NCBI GenBank assembly: GCA_965644295.1
Contig: CBFFRP010000238.1
Location: 186,001-250,000 of the forward strand
Source of the DNA: Paraphysomonas bandaiensis
Taxonomy: Eukaryota; Chrysophyceae
Direction: 5' to 3'
DNA: 64,000 bases
In this document: in pieces, positions 35,213 through 47,600 of the stretch
How positions within the stretch are numbered: position 1 is the stretch's first letter
How the letters are laid out: each line of letters opens with the position of its first letter
Translations under genes and position numbers: made by a program
The notes under the pieces: generated by a model
Told to the model about the DNA's origin: nothing
The model's input: the letters and a program-made list of their open reading frames with translations, nothing else
The model's database searches: none

Positions 35213-36615
35213 ATAATAATATAAATAATTAATGGTCAGTATATTGATGTGCACCTTCTACAAGCTAAGTCCATCGATAGAGTGAGTAATCCGGATTGAT
35301 TGGGAAGAGGCCTTTACTCTAAAGTCTAAAGTGTTGGACCTTATAGAAGTTATCATGCAAACCCAATTATTGATTTATAGCTGACAGTTAATACTCAAGC
35401 TATCATGGCAAGTAAGTATTTAAAGAACGCACATATATATACCTAGTCAACAGCTCTATGGTTACAATGTACACCTATACTGAACACAATAGTACAGCAT
35501 ACATATATACATTACATAGCGATATGGAACTCCACTGAGACATCAATTGTAAAAAGAGGAGAAATCTATCATGAAAGGGGTGACTCGATTTCGAATATAC
35601 GGGACATAGAATTGGACGTTACACATAAGTTAAACTTGTTCGATATATACTGGACAAAGCCTTGATATCAATATCAGCCATCTATCTGTTATCGACTGCT
35701 CAGCTACATATTAATTATTTGTTCGGGGACCCACATGATATCCAATTATATGATACTTAAAATCGTTTCGACTTCAATCGGTCGTGTTGCACACATTTTT
35801 AAATATATCCTGAGCACTATGACTATCCCACTTCTCCTGCCACTCAGCGAGACCAAATCATTTCCTATAATTTGTTATCTACGAACACTGATATTCAGCT
35901 TGCATATAGTCGACGCTCAACAAAGTCGGACTCCCACCTTTTCGTGGTGTTCTGGGTTCTGGGGGACAAGCACCGGATAGATTTCTCCGGGAAACTAACA
36001 TGAGCCGCATGTGTATAGTCAGCAGATGTTGTTTTGCCCACTCATTGCCAAATGCTTGTGTGGTACAAGGGACACTAATTAGTGTCACTTTTGTAGTAGA
36101 CGTCTTTGGGCCTTGGGAATGGGCCCACCTTAAGGGCATCCGGGGTATTGGGCTGTCTGCTGAAGTCAAGCATCCATCACCATCAACTCTAAAATCCTGA
36201 AGTCAGCAGATGTCAGGTATATGCGTAGGCTATTGGATTCTATATATGAAATGGGATTTTACTTGTAAATAAGCTATAAATTTTAATGATGTGCAAAGCA
36301 CCCAAAAATAAGGGATTTAACTATTAACTAAATCTATAGGCTACAGGCTAAGCACATATATATATAATCAATTGAAAACCAATTAATTTCTACACAAGCA
36401 AGCCGGGTAATAATCAGAACTATTACCTTGCTCGTGACAAGTAAGTTATTTAGCGATTTCACATTCCAACTCATACTACTAAATTTTATTGAAGTAGGAA
36501 CTATGAAATATAACATATTCTTGAAAAATTATTTACAGGGGTTTTAAGTATGTCCACATTCACCCTCAGAACTCAATAGAAACATAAAAAGCTGTATATT
36601 TATAGTATATTTTAC
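35213..36615. repeat. Intergenic with dispersed repeat, copy 3
   Basis: Positions 35926-36200 carry the repeat family: CACCTTTTCGTGGTGTTCTG, ATTTCTCCGGGAAACTAAC, GTGGTACAAGGGACACTAAT and CTGCTGAAGTCAAGCATCC. The first part is the same terminal repeat seen in both orientations at 41070-41292. The rest of this AT-rich stretch shows no gene. Confidence 0.5.
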
Positions 36616-38450
36616 CTACAGAAAGCAAATAACCTCTCTCCAAATATCATAATTCGATAAAAAAAGAGAAGCGTATAGATCCTGTATCGCCGAATACTTC
36701 TTATGCTCAATATCCCAATCTGTATTTCCACAAGATAGCGATGTGGATGAATACGCCATGCCTTGATGCATGGAAATATCTGGGGTTATGCTACCTTGCT
36801 GTCGGTAAACAGATTGGATCCCTGCGTTGAAGTCAGAGTCACTTTTCTCAGGGATTCTACTATTAACATCGCACATATCATTCAAAGACCCACAACTCGG
36901 TGAGAGCGATAAAGAATTCACGAGGCCCGGTAATGCTCCGTACCGCATCATCTCATTTCTGGGTATTGATATCAATACAGCAGCCCTTCGAGATTGCCAA
37001 TTTAGTTCCCGTAATTTTTCGGGGTCCAACTCAGGACGAGCCAAAAGCATTTCTCGTACAAGTGAATTGAGGTTACGCGTTGCACATATCGAGAGTGGAG
37101 TATCTCCCTTACCTGAAATATAAATCAAAATTGGTGTCAAATAAATACTTATCATACTTTCTGATATGGGTATTGTCACAGAAGCGGGATAAAGTCGCGA
37201 CAGATAGCGCACAATTGAGAGATTTGGCCTTGACGCGTCAACTGCAACATGAAGAGGAAGTCGTCCTTGAGGTCCTCTCTCCATAACACTCCCCGGATAC
37301 ACGTTCACTAGAAGCTGGACTACATCTATCGACGTGTGTTCTCCATGATCGACGGCGATGGCTAAGGGCAAGCGTGACGAAGTGTCACGAGTGTAAGCGG
37401 CATCAGCAAAAGCATCTAGCAAACATTCTACCACCTCCAAGCATGGTCGATCCCTATCCACGGCGTAATGCAACGGAAGACGTCCATAGACATCAACCCT
37501 TTGTGCTCCTAGCTTATATGTTTCGAGTAAAAAACGCACAACATCAACATCTGGCTGATCATAAAACACAGCGTAGTGAATGGGCAAACGACCAACCCCA
37601 CGGCGCATGCTTGCAGCATCGGGAAAAGCATTTATAACTAGTTTAACAACTTCAATACATGGGCTATTTCGATCCACTGCGATATGAAGGGGCAATCTTC
37701 CACCACCTAATAATAGCATGGTATTAAGCCAAATCTCTTCCAATACGACGCATACCATCGCGAGATTTGCAAGCATCCGGATAGGCTGCGATAAGAGTTT
37801 CCACAAGTCGTATCCAGGGTTTATGTTTGTCAACCGCAACGTGCAGTGCCATTCGCCCAGCAGTGTCTTCGACAGCTGCAGCAGCAGGTTGCGAGTCAAG
37901 TAGTACTTTTAGAGAATCTCCGCACAGTCCATAGATAGTAACCTGCACGAAATGAGTCTACAGATATGGAATCAAATATCGACGTCGAACATACCAACTC
38001 GTGAACAAGCTTTCCAACAGATTTAGTATTCCTATCACACACGGACTGAGTTTCATCAACATTAGCATTATCTGTGTCTTGGTCAAGTTGAACAAGCTGC
38101 TCCAATGCATTGAGACAGTCGAACACATGTCCCACTAATTTCGTCTTTTGTTCATTATGAGACGCTAACCATGATTTTGTGGGGTCATTAACAGAAGTGT
38201 CTTCAATGCCAATTTTTTTCAAAAATTCTTGGGTTCGAAAGGGTAATTCATTTTCTTTTTCTACTGTGAATTTTGAGTTGCGAGAAAAAGAACGCTTTCG
38301 AGATATCTGAGTTCCACTTTTTTCCTGAATACCGTTTAATACTTCACGAGTCAAAAACCTTTCGTTGCCATTCCAAATTGCGCTGTCATCAGCAAGAAAT
38401 TCCATTGATGCGCCTTTATGCTGCATGAGTGCAGCACCTGATGCTCCCAT
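36616..38450 (-). CDS. Ankyrin-repeat protein (LPLHxAV type)
   Basis: Four exons (37995-38450, 37756-37942, 37158-37706, 36616-37112) encode 562 residues. The N-terminal 150 residues are polar and probably disordered. Residues about 155-400 are six or more ankyrin-like repeats of the form GRLPLHxAVDxxxPxxxVVxxLL, with IHYAVFYDQPDVDVVRFLLE and LPLAIAVDHGEHTSIDVVQL among them. This regular style is one I associate with stramenopiles. The C-terminal 150 residues (RPELDPEKLRELNWQSRRAA onward) are not a known domain. Ankyrin repeats bind proteins; no partner can be inferred. Start is the first ATG in frame (38450). Confidence 0.8.
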
Positions 38451-38855
38451 CAAGATGTGTGATAAATACAATCACATGAAATGAAAATTTTAATGATCGC
38501 TTGAAAAAGTACAAGCACAAGTATACTAACAGGAAGACAGAGGAGGGGGATGACAAATATTAAAGAGCTTCCCGAATCGATTCGATTTTGATGTAATATA
38601 CCTCACTCTCATCATAAACGGGAATGATTGATATATCCCTGTATACTCGACAACATACCAGTATACTGACATCTGATTCGCTCATATGCATGAAATACAT
38701 GGAATACGGGAGTAGAATACTGGCAGGCAGAGTGTGGAATTCATCAGCAACACCGAACACGCATATTATTACGATTAGTTTAGTCAGAGTCACAATTGCA
38801 CTCACCTCAAGTTCATTTGGAAAAATAAGTCAGCGACTTAATATCAGTCTCTAAA
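38451..38855. other. Divergent promoter region
   Basis: Spacer between the ankyrin gene (-) and RPN7 (+). No gene or repeat seen. Confidence 0.35.
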
Positions 38856-40478
38856 ATGGATTCACTATTAATTGCTTCAGATGAGAATGTGAAGCAAATT
38901 CCGAACATGGAGCTCTGTCAAATGGAATACCGTTATGATGTCAGCATTCGGGATGGAAATACTGAGAGGTCGGAAGAGCTCAAAGCAACCATCATGGATA
39001 TTATTACCAAAGATAACATGGCACCACACTATAACTATTTGTGTACTAAATTTGGTTGGGCTGTTGAGGAAGAGAAACTGTCGACCATGAGGTAATGAAA
39101 AAGTGAATTTGGATTAAATTAATTTATGTTGCATGATAAGTTCGACAAACACAGAAGCGTTAGAAAAAATTGAAAAGGACCGAATCGATGCTTTAGAAAA
39201 TGCCGGCGACACTGAGGTATATGTATATATATTTACCAGAGTGATATATTTGAGGAGTGTGTAGGTGTTGGACTGCCTTTTCGCCAAGGCACGTTTGTAC
39301 GCGACAATAGGAGATTGTGATGAAGCGTATAAAGCTTACGACAGTATCATTGAAAAGAAAAAAGTCAGCAGTGGAAAGAAAATTGACGCCACGCTTGAAA
39401 AAATACGAGTTGCGTTTTTTGCGATGGTATATACAGTATTTCCTTCCTTGGAATCGTACTTATCATTTCCAGGATAAGTCAAAGATTAAGTCACTCCTTG
39501 AGGATGCCGTGAAGTTGGTCGACGCCGGAGGTGATTGGGACCGTCGCAATCGTCTCAAAGTCTACGAAGCCTACTATCTAATTGCCTGCAGGGAAATTCG
39601 TAAGGCAGCTGCCATACTCTTGGAGTGCGTGGCGACTTTCTCGTGTGTGGAGCTGTGCTCGTATAACGAGTTTATGTTCCTTACTATTGTAACAAGTATA
39701 ATCACTCTTCCCCGAGCTGAGCTACGTACAAAGGTTCATCAACCTTATGATTTCGATATCCTCATTACTATCCTGTACTGTTGTAGGTCGTGAAGAATCC
39801 CCAGGTTATATCAACAATGCGTGAGTTCCCCCATCTCGAGAGGGTTTTGATGAGCATATACAACTGCGAGTACAGTAATTTTTTCCGTTCGGTGTGTCTT
39901 ACATACCTGCATTACTCTATGTCATAGTTTTATTTCTGCCATTCGCTATCTGCATACACTAACTCCTTTACTGCTATTCTACCTAGATTATTGAGATGTA
40001 CCCCATCATTTCGGATGACCGTTACCTTGGCCCCCATGTCACCTATCTTGTGCGTGAGTATAGAGTCACTGCTTACTCTCAGTTCCTAGATGCATACCGC
40101 AGGTATCGTATTTGTCATGTTCGTACCTCTTTTGCGTGGATCATGTGCTCGTTCGACTGAGGCACACGTATATATATGGTCTGTGCCTTTGTGCTATGAT
40201 ACGGGTGCTATTGTGTGTATATTTGCAAGTACTAACTGGTGTATAGTGTGATGCTATCATCCATGGCACTATCTTTTGGTATCGATATTGCTCTGTTGGA
40301 TAGAGAGCTCTCGCGGTTCATTGCTGCTGGCAGGCTGAATGCCAAGATCGATAAGGTGGGAGACATTATCGAGACAAGTCGGCCGGACAAAAAGAATGGC
40401 CAGTATCAAGAGGTTATAAAGAAGGGAGATTTGTTGCTAAATCAAATCCAAAAGCTTGCAAGAGTAATTCAGATGTAG
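38856..40478 (+). CDS. PSMD6: 26S proteasome regulatory subunit RPN7 (PSMD6)
   Basis: Subunit of the 19S lid of the 26S proteasome. Seven exons (38856-39091, 39141-39216, 39265-39426, 39473-39733, 39787-39891, 39987-40102, 40247-40478) encode 395 residues, the normal family length. The N-terminus begins the helical TPR-like part ([15 protein letters not shown]); [20 protein letters not shown] is the TPR segment. The last exon is the PCI domain ([39 protein letters not shown]) and ends with the lid-bundle helix [19 protein letters not shown]. Intron phases and the sum of the exon lengths agree. Confidence 0.95.
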
Positions 40479-42398
40479 ATTTGCACAGCGGTGGTTTCAA
40501 GTTCGGCGTTGCTGTAGAATTTTCAGTAACCTGAAATGCGCTTACGAATGCTATGGATTTGGGATGTGTACAATTAACAAAAGGGTTTTCAATATATTGA
40601 GCAAATCACACTTCAATGCTACTAGAATTCCCTCGTCCCACAGTACGCAAATTATTTTGACGATTAAGCTTAAATAGTACGTTCAAATCATACAACATGT
40701 TGTAGTTCTACTTGTTAGAAAATGACATAGCTGAACAATACTACTACGCTTAGATTATAAGTTAGAAATATATAGTAACATGTAATAATCTAATGATCAA
40801 TATCACTTGTCAATCGCCAAATTCATGTCATCTCAACTACCAATATTTTCCATACAATCTTAGATATCACGATCTTATACGGTCAATATATTTCAGTTTC
40901 ACTACTACGATTGCTATTATGCTATTATGACTTAAGCTATCATAATACAGTTAACCACTTCTGTATTCTTCCATTAACAGTCATAAGTCAAATATCTTTG
41001 AACTACAGCTTTTGATTGCTCTCCAACAGTTTTACACCACACATAACTATATATAATATATGCGGGTCATGTTAGTCTCTCTTCGTTGACAGAAATCTCT
41101 CCGGTACTTATCCCCCAGAACATGACGAAAAAGTGCAAGTCCGACTTTGTTGAGGGAGTATATATATATGGTATTTTGGCTAAAACCCTAGAATGCGCGG
41201 GGTTTCTCATAATTATGTATCAAGTCAGACTCGCACCTTTTCGTGGTGTTCTGGGGGATAAGTACCGGAGAGATTTCTCCGGGAAACTAACATGAGAGAC
41301 ATATATATAGTCAGCAGATATTGTTCTGCACACTTTTATTGCCAAATGCTCGTGCAGTGTAGACGCTTGACAAATACAAGCATCCGGGAATGGGTGCACC
41401 TCAAGGGCATCCGGGGTTATAGGCTGTCTGCTGAAGTCAAGCATCCGGGCTGTTCACCTTAAGGACGGAGAGAAAAAGTGGTTGCACCTTCTTGGCTCTT
41501 GCGGTGACGCACAAGAAGGAGCTTTTATAGCGCCAAATAAAGAGTAGGATATCGGAGTTAAGCAGTAGTTATTTAACTTGTTTTGCTACAGGCATCCGGG
41601 AATGGGCCAACCTCAAGGGAATCCAGGGTATTGGGCTCTACCTGCTGCTGAAGTCAAGTATCCGGGATATTCACCTTAAGAACTCAAAAATTCTGAAGTC
41701 AGCAGATGCCAGGTACATCAAAATTCTGCTTGCTCACTGCGTTTGCTTTGCGTGATAGAGCGGAAGTGGTTGTAGCAAGCAGGTTTCATCAGGTTTCATC
41801 GCGTTAAATAGTAGGATATCAGAGTTAAGCACTGACTCAAAAACGCCTATTTTGTTAATAATAGTGCATTCATTCACTACTCTCGGAATGTGGCATGAAG
41901 TTGCACTTAGCATATATATGGATATCAAAATGATGAATCAGTATAAGTTAAATGTGTGTAATCAGTAGTGTTAGTATGTCATGCATCAAGTATCAGTATA
42001 TGTCGCAAAGTTGTAATAAAAACAAAATTGGTTAAGCATCAAGTACGTTTATCACATTCAACATGCTATACATACTTATATACCAATGTATGAGTTTTTA
42101 GTGAACGAAGCATTTAGTCATTTCCGCGGATTTGTAGAAAAGATAGTGAAAAATGTGCGTAGTTGAAGTGAAAAGTGATTAGTAGGTGCTTGTTATAACT
42201 TATTTTTAACGAGGTATGCTTTTATATTAACTTTGAAAATAAATTTGCATAAAATATATATTAATTATAGCGAATCCTTCATTTAGAACATATTTCAGTA
42301 TTCGCCAGATTTTCGATATCGCATATTCCAATTCACTGAAGTAACACAATTACGCCAGCTATTTAATGCACAGAGTATTGTAGCTCACAGAAATACTG
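40479..42398. repeat. Repeat-filled intergenic region with a 223-bp inverted-repeat element
   Basis: Positions 41070-41292 are a small element: GTTAGT...TCTCCGGTACTTATCCCCCAG at 41070-41147 is repeated in reverse complement at 41224-41292 (CTGGGGGATAAGTACCGGAG). After it come family blocks at 41380-41460 and again at 41590-41700 (GCATCCGGGAATGGG, CTGAAGTCAAG) and the GTGACGCACAAG / GATATCAGAGTTAAGCA block at 41495-41580 and 41815-41850. The rest (40500-41050, 41900-42398) is AT-rich with no gene. Confidence 0.6.
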
Positions 42399-44341
42399 CT
42401 AATTAGCCCAATACACATATTCATCGTTTTCATTCTGCTCTGTATCATCATACAACTTGTCTATTAGAAAAGGTGTGCTAAAAGAAGAGGGCCACAGCGA
42501 TTCGATTTGCTTCTCATTTTCTGCTTCCAGTGCGGCTACCATTTCATCTAAAGTGTCTTCATAGCGTGAATCATCTGCAAGATTTTGGCTCTCTCCAGGA
42601 TCATCATGAATATTGTAAAGCCATAGCTTTTTGGGAACATAACTTAACATCAATTTTAAGGGTGCTTTTAATAGAGCTTTGTATGAGCCACTTCGCCAAA
42701 AGAGGATATCATGAGGGGATTCAGGAAGATTTGAAAAATTCGATTGAGCAGCAAAATCACTCTGAATGCTTTTGAAATCACAATGTGCAGTATTCGCACA
42801 TGAATGTAGTTGTGCTTTAGCATATGACTGCAAAACGTAGGGAAATAAATTCACCCCATCTATATCAGAGTCATCTTTTTTACGATTGTGTCTTGGCAGC
42901 ATTGGATCACCAGCAGCGGCTGAAAGAACAGTTGGAAATATATCCATATGACTGACGACATTATCGACAAAAGTACCGGGCGGAATACGGCGCGGCCACT
43001 GCATAAACATGGGTACCCGGATTCCACCTAAACATGGCAGCACTAATATCAGACAGAGAATTCAGAATACCAAATATCTCTACCATTGAAAAAAGTACAT
43101 TTCCACCCTCTGAACGGTCTGTTTACATCTGGTTGCATTACCATATTAGATCCTCCATGGTCACTGGTAAATATTACGATGGTGTCATCGTAAATATTAT
43201 TATCTTTTAATGACTGTGTTATCGTTCCCACTGCTCTGTCCAGTGCAACTACCATAGCTGCATACACTCTCGCGCTGTGATCCGTTATAAACCACAAATC
43301 GTCGTAATCAGATCGAAGAGCCTGTAACGGAGAGTGGGGTGCCGTAAATGCAGCGTACAAGAAAAAAGGGTTGTTTTTGTTTGCAGTAATTGCCCGTGAT
43401 GCCTCAGTTGCTAGGTAATCTGTCATGTACCCATTCGGCTCAAAAAGGTCTATTCCATCTTTGTTTACTGCATACGGTGAGTTGTATAGAAAGAATTTCT
43501 CGATGACATCTTCGCCTTCATAATTAACCACACGAGGATCTGAAGAAGGAAGGTAGCTTGCGATCTTGCGTATTGCCAAAGACTCGTCAAATCCCCTTCC
43601 CTGTGGAGTTGTTGATGGATTATCACCCAAGTGCCCTACAATTTGAGTGTAATGATGCAACTCTATTTACATATTTCTTACATTTTCCCAGCATTAGAGA
43701 ACGGTATCCGTATTCTTTGAGTGCATTTTGTATTAATGTTTCAGAGAGAGGGAGATTCATGGCACTGTAGTCAACGGCTCGGGCCGCAGAGGAATTGTAT
43801 TTTCCTTTCAGTCGTCCACGCTGAGATTTGCCAAACAAAGTAGCGAGCATTGGATGCGTTGGTGTGAATTCGTAGCCCATTTTGGTTGGTTGTTTTCCAG
43901 TTAATATAGCTGCTCTGGCTGGCGAACAGGTTGCGTGGGCTGAATTGTAACATTTGAAATTCACAATACATGTACAAAAATTGTAAGCCACTCACCGGCA
44001 TATGCACTTTCGAATGCAACACCATTTCTCCCTATTGCATCAATATTAGGAGTCGATATATTACCGCCGTTCAAACCACCCCCAAAGAAAGATATATCGT
44101 TAAACCCTAAATCATCGGCAACGATTAGAACAACATTCGGCAATGCAGCTCTGGCATCCAGTGTCGGGAAAAAGTTGTCAGAGGATGTTGTTGTCCAGAC
44201 AACTTCATGATTCTTAGCAACGGGGTTACTAATATGCCATAGTATACCAGGAATATATAGCCAGTACTTGTGAAATAAGCCCCATATCAAGGCAATGCCT
44301 ACAGCAGTCACCGCACTCAGTCTTCTGATAACAAATTTCAT
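42399..44341 (-). CDS. Arylsulfatase-type sulfatase, membrane anchored
   Basis: Sulfatase that would remove sulfate from sugars or aryl esters. Four exons (43996-44341, 43682-43939, 43084-43635, 42399-43027) encode 594 residues. An N-terminal hydrophobic segment (about residues 8-22) may be a signal anchor. The metal-binding VLIVADDLGFND is at residues 71-82. The formylglycine motif is C-S-P-A-R followed by AAILTG, with Cys at residue 120. The LGKWHLGD segment is restored by splicing (T|GG across 43682/43635), and later TSDHGG and NRPFRGWKCTFFNGGIRVP complete the active site. An unusual 20-residue acidic tail ends in YVYWAN. Order and spacing fit animal and bacterial arylsulfatases (family S1). 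Substrate unknown. Confidence 0.9.
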
Positions 44342-44759
44342 GCTATGGTACTTTGTCAAGACGATCTACTCTAACTGGCAACAGTATGAGTGGAACTATA
44401 CTCTACGAGAATGTAGCACCTTCGCCATTGTTGGTGTTGCAATACCAACGGCGAAGCTATACTATTTGCTACACAGTTGTGTTGTTGAGCCCCCTTTGCA
44501 AGCACTTTCTTGACACAAAAAGATTTTTCCAGATATCGAAACGTGCTGAATTTACAACGTGCAATAAATACTGTCTACGTATATAGCAGTATTCCGTATC
44601 TACTCCCAAAAATCCGCCTCGATTGACACTTTCATTTCTTCTCGACCAAAAATTATTAGCAGGCAGGTGCTCACTCGCCACTGAACCTCCTCTCATTGTA
44701 ATATTCTTGAAACGGAACTAACAAACAGCCATTCATTATATTAAACCAGCATATTGAAC
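44342..44759. other. Divergent promoter region
   Basis: Spacer between the sulfatase (-) and the WW-domain gene (+). Short open stretches here have no domain and no splice partners. Confidence 0.3.
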
Positions 44760-45248
44760 ATGCGCTTATCGAGCGTGTTTCGGAGAGGAAATTTCACCTT
44801 CTCCACACTCAAATCATCAACGAAAATATCGATGCCAACACGCGCGCTTTCATCAACTAATAAGCCTATGGTGTTTGTGAAAGAGAGCGCAATCTCTCCG
44901 ACTGAAAATCCTTGGAAAGAGGTACATGATCCAAAAGGGAGTGGGTTATCCTACTGGTGGAATCCAGAAACCAACGAAACAACGGCGTTGGGTGAACCCA
45001 AGCCGGACCACTGGTTAGAAGTGAGGGACCCAGATGGTTCAGATTTGACTTACTGGTGGAATCCTGAAACAAACCAAACAACTTCGTTAGGTCAATCAAA
45101 ACCTATGTCTTTTGAAGTGAACCATAGAAATCCTTTCCAGCCAAATGTGCAGCAGCCTAGATCATTCGGCGGACACATGATGCAGATGATGGGTTTGGGT
45201 TTTGGAATTTCATTAGGCATGATTTTAATTCGATCAATTATTGGGTAG
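44760..45248 (+). CDS. Two-WW-domain protein with C-terminal membrane segment
   Basis: Single-exon gene of 162 residues. Two tandem WW-like motifs are obvious: PWKEVHDPKGSGLSYWWNPE (residues 51-70) and HWLEVRDPDGSDLTYWWNPE (84-103). The N-terminus is rich in Arg, Ser and Thr with no acidic residues (MRLSSVFRRGNFTFSTLK), which suits a mitochondrial targeting peptide. The C-terminus has a Met/Gly-rich hydrophobic segment (MMGLGFGISLGMILIRSI, about 143-160). WW domains bind Pro-rich peptides; here they might tether a membrane protein, probably in mitochondria. That localisation is an inference. A second copy of the sequence for residues 117-135 lies in non-coding DNA at 45518-45583. Confidence 0.75.
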   Translation: MRLSSVFRRGNFTFSTLKSSTKISMPTRALSSTNKPMVFVKESAISPTENPWKEVHDPKGSGLSYWWNPETNETTALGEPKPDHWLEVRDPDGSDLTYWWNPETNQTTSLGQSKPMSFEVNHRNPFQPNVQQPRSFGGHMMQMMGLGFGISLGMILIRSIIG

Positions 45249-46352
45249 TTGTGATATATTAGAAAGAGCACTAATGCTTACTTCCACAAAAATGTAAAAT
45301 GTGCAAGTGTTTATATTCATACAGCACAAACTAATGAATAAAGATGAAATACATGAATGCTAAGGGTATTGTTGTTATAGTCATTGATTAAGTTTTGTAA
45401 TCCTTCTTCAAACAAGTTTATCTCAGTTTATATTTCCTCCACTATATCATTTATTCAAGTTTTTTATTTTTGGTTTCTTTCCCATGAACTTGTGAACTTC
45501 ACAGTCATACCTATCGTATGTCTTTTGAAGTGAATCACAGCAATCCTTTCCAGCCAAATGTGCAGCAGCCTATATCTCATTCGAAAAACCGAACCAGTGA
45601 CACTTATTGGTGCCCTTTGTACCACACAAGCATTCGGCTATGAGTGGGCAGAAGAAATCTGCTGACTATGTTTGCGGCTCACGTTAGTTTCCCAGAGAGA
45701 ATCTCTCCGGTACTTATCCCCCAAAACACAACGAAAAAGTGCGACTCCGACTTTGTTGAGGGTGTGTGGTACAAGGGACACTAATTAGTGTCACTTTTTT
45801 GGTATTTTGGACTGCCTGCTGAAGTCAAGCATCAGGGCTGTTCACCTTCAACTCAAAAATCCTGAAGTCAGCAGATATCAGGTGTATACACATTCTGCGT
45901 TTGCTTTGAGTAATAGAACAACCTTGGTGCTTGCGGTGACGCACAAGCAGTTTTTGTAGCGTTAAATAGTAGGTTATCAGAGATCAGAGTTAAGCACTAC
46001 ATTAGTTTTGACTCTCTAACACCTATTGCTAATAATAAGACATTACTACTAGTTTAGTTGCAACATTTGAAATTCGGACAGAAGTAGTAATTTCAACTTT
46101 AATTGACTACAACCTGTGTCAATTAATTGTTACGCAGCCCTGTTCATTGCTGGCGTATGATACTAATATGTTGTAATAGTTTAAATGTTTCAATGTCTAT
46201 CTAACAATTGTATTGCAATATATAGTTCCCTAGCCCTGACGTATATCACTATCAATATTATTACTCCATGAAAGTTTTAATTTCTGGAAGTGTGTCTACA
46301 TAAACTACACGCTAAGCCGACTGTTGAAAGCGAATACATTGCAAAATATAAT
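45249..46352. repeat. Intergenic: partial WW-gene duplicate and dispersed repeats
   Basis: 45518-45583 is a copy of 45102-45165 from the preceding gene (TATGTCTTTTGAAGTGAA, CCTTTCCAGCCAAATGTG), now non-coding. 45655-46060 is a repeat-family copy beginning with the same terminal repeat as 41070 and ending with the TTGACTCTCTAACACC block. 46072-46142 is a hAT-type right end finishing in CAGCCCTG. Confidence 0.6.
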
Positions 46353-47600
46353 TCATGACAGATGACTTGGTGATTCATCAAATAGGTGGCTAAGAATGTA
46401 AGCCTGTGATAATATTGGTTCTACTTCTTCCTCTCCCCACTCCGAGGTGGGTAGATCCTGTAGAAACAGCAGAATGTCTTGGAACTGCATAGACCGCAAA
46501 TTCTCACTGTACATCTTGAGCAGGACGGCACACACATATACATGAAAGTTCTCAAACCCAGTTCTCTCTTCTGATAAATACGTATCCCATACCCTCAGTA
46601 TTGCCCTTAGTGGGATTTCTCTCAAGAGCACGCAGTTCATCCAACGAAATGCAAACTGCATATACTGCACACATTGCTCTTGAAAATGTTGATGCAAATC
46701 TATATCTATACGACGAATCAGATCCTCAAGGCGCAAAACCATACGCTGCAATCCCGGTTGAGAAAATGTATAATGATCTTGTATATTGTCCATGAGCTTG
46801 GTTAGACACCAGTAAGAGTCTGCCTCTACGCTGAGCACTGTCTGATCATTCAGTGAGTCTACATCACAGCGCAACACATCTTCTACGTATGGGTGCATAA
46901 AAACTAATAATATAGGGGTGAGAAGGTCATTCATTCCTTGTACGTACCCACTGGCAGGGTGTCGAATAGACCATATGTATAGAATTCGCTCCATAGCCTT
47001 TTGAATTGCAGCTTGATGGAAAAAGGGTGTATTCGGAGAAGTGCGTGGGAGGTCCACTAATATTTGCCGAAGGGTTTCACCTTCTTGAGAGGTTCTTTCC
47101 TCATCTGTTATGTTACAATAAATAGGGATTGAATCAAAATACTCTCTACGCTTTCGACTAATGGCTGTATCTCTCCGACTCTTATTCGTTGGCATATATC
47201 CTAGAAGCAGTTGCCACACCATTGGTCTGAACTCGGAAGGAACACCATTCCAACTGAGCTTTCGCAATGCATTCAAATCTACATTATCTGCACTTAACAA
47301 CTGTTCAATCTTATTGTAATGATATGTTTTTTGGGTCAACTGTCGTGGAGAAGTGGTGTTAGGCTTACTTGGGGTTCCTATGTCCAGAGAAACTTCCACG
47401 GTCGAAGAAACCGCGCCTTGCTTGGTTGTGGGTACGAGCGACGAATACGAAGATAACCCCTCTCCTGATTTACTCGACGTGAGAGAGCCATTATTATTGT
47501 GCGATTGGACTGCTTTAACAGACCCAGGTAACGGTTTTTCTCCACCACTTTTCCGCCAACGTTTGAAGAAACCGCTTCCACTTTCATCAGCACTCTCCAT
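46353..47600 (-). CDS. TBC-domain Rab GTPase-activating protein (TBC1D22/Gyp1 type)
   Basis: Rab-GAP that would speed GTP hydrolysis on a Rab, typically at the Golgi for this subfamily. A single exon of 415 residues, intronless unlike most neighbours. The N-terminal 95 residues are Ser-rich and disordered. The TBC domain runs from about 113 (LRKLSWNGVPSEFRPMVWQL) to 400. The arginine finger is in the VDLPRT motif (Arg186) and the glutamine finger in YVQGMND (Gln221). EADSYWCLTKLMDNIQDHYT, IDIDLHQHFQ and ILRVWDTYLSE complete the fold. The segments RREYFDSIPI and FFHQAAIQKAMERILYIWSI favour TBC1D22/Gyp1 over other subfamilies. Both catalytic residues are present, so it is probably active. Confidence 0.9.
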   Translation of the reverse strand: MESADESGSGFFKRWRKSGGEKPLPGSVKAVQSHNNNGSLTSSKSGEGLSSYSSLVPTTKQGAVSSTVEVSLDIGTPSKPNTTSPRQLTQKTYHYNKIEQLLSADNVDLNALRKLSWNGVPSEFRPMVWQLLLGYMPTNKSRRDTAISRKRREYFDSIPIYCNITDEERTSQEGETLRQILVDLPRTSPNTPFFHQAAIQKAMERILYIWSIRHPASGYVQGMNDLLTPILLVFMHPYVEDVLRCDVDSLNDQTVLSVEADSYWCLTKLMDNIQDHYTFSQPGLQRMVLRLEDLIRRIDIDLHQHFQEQCVQYMQFAFRWMNCVLLREIPLRAILRVWDTYLSEERTGFENFHVYVCAVLLKMYSENLRSMQFQDILLFLQDLPTSEWGEEEVEPILSQAYILSHLFDESPSHLS

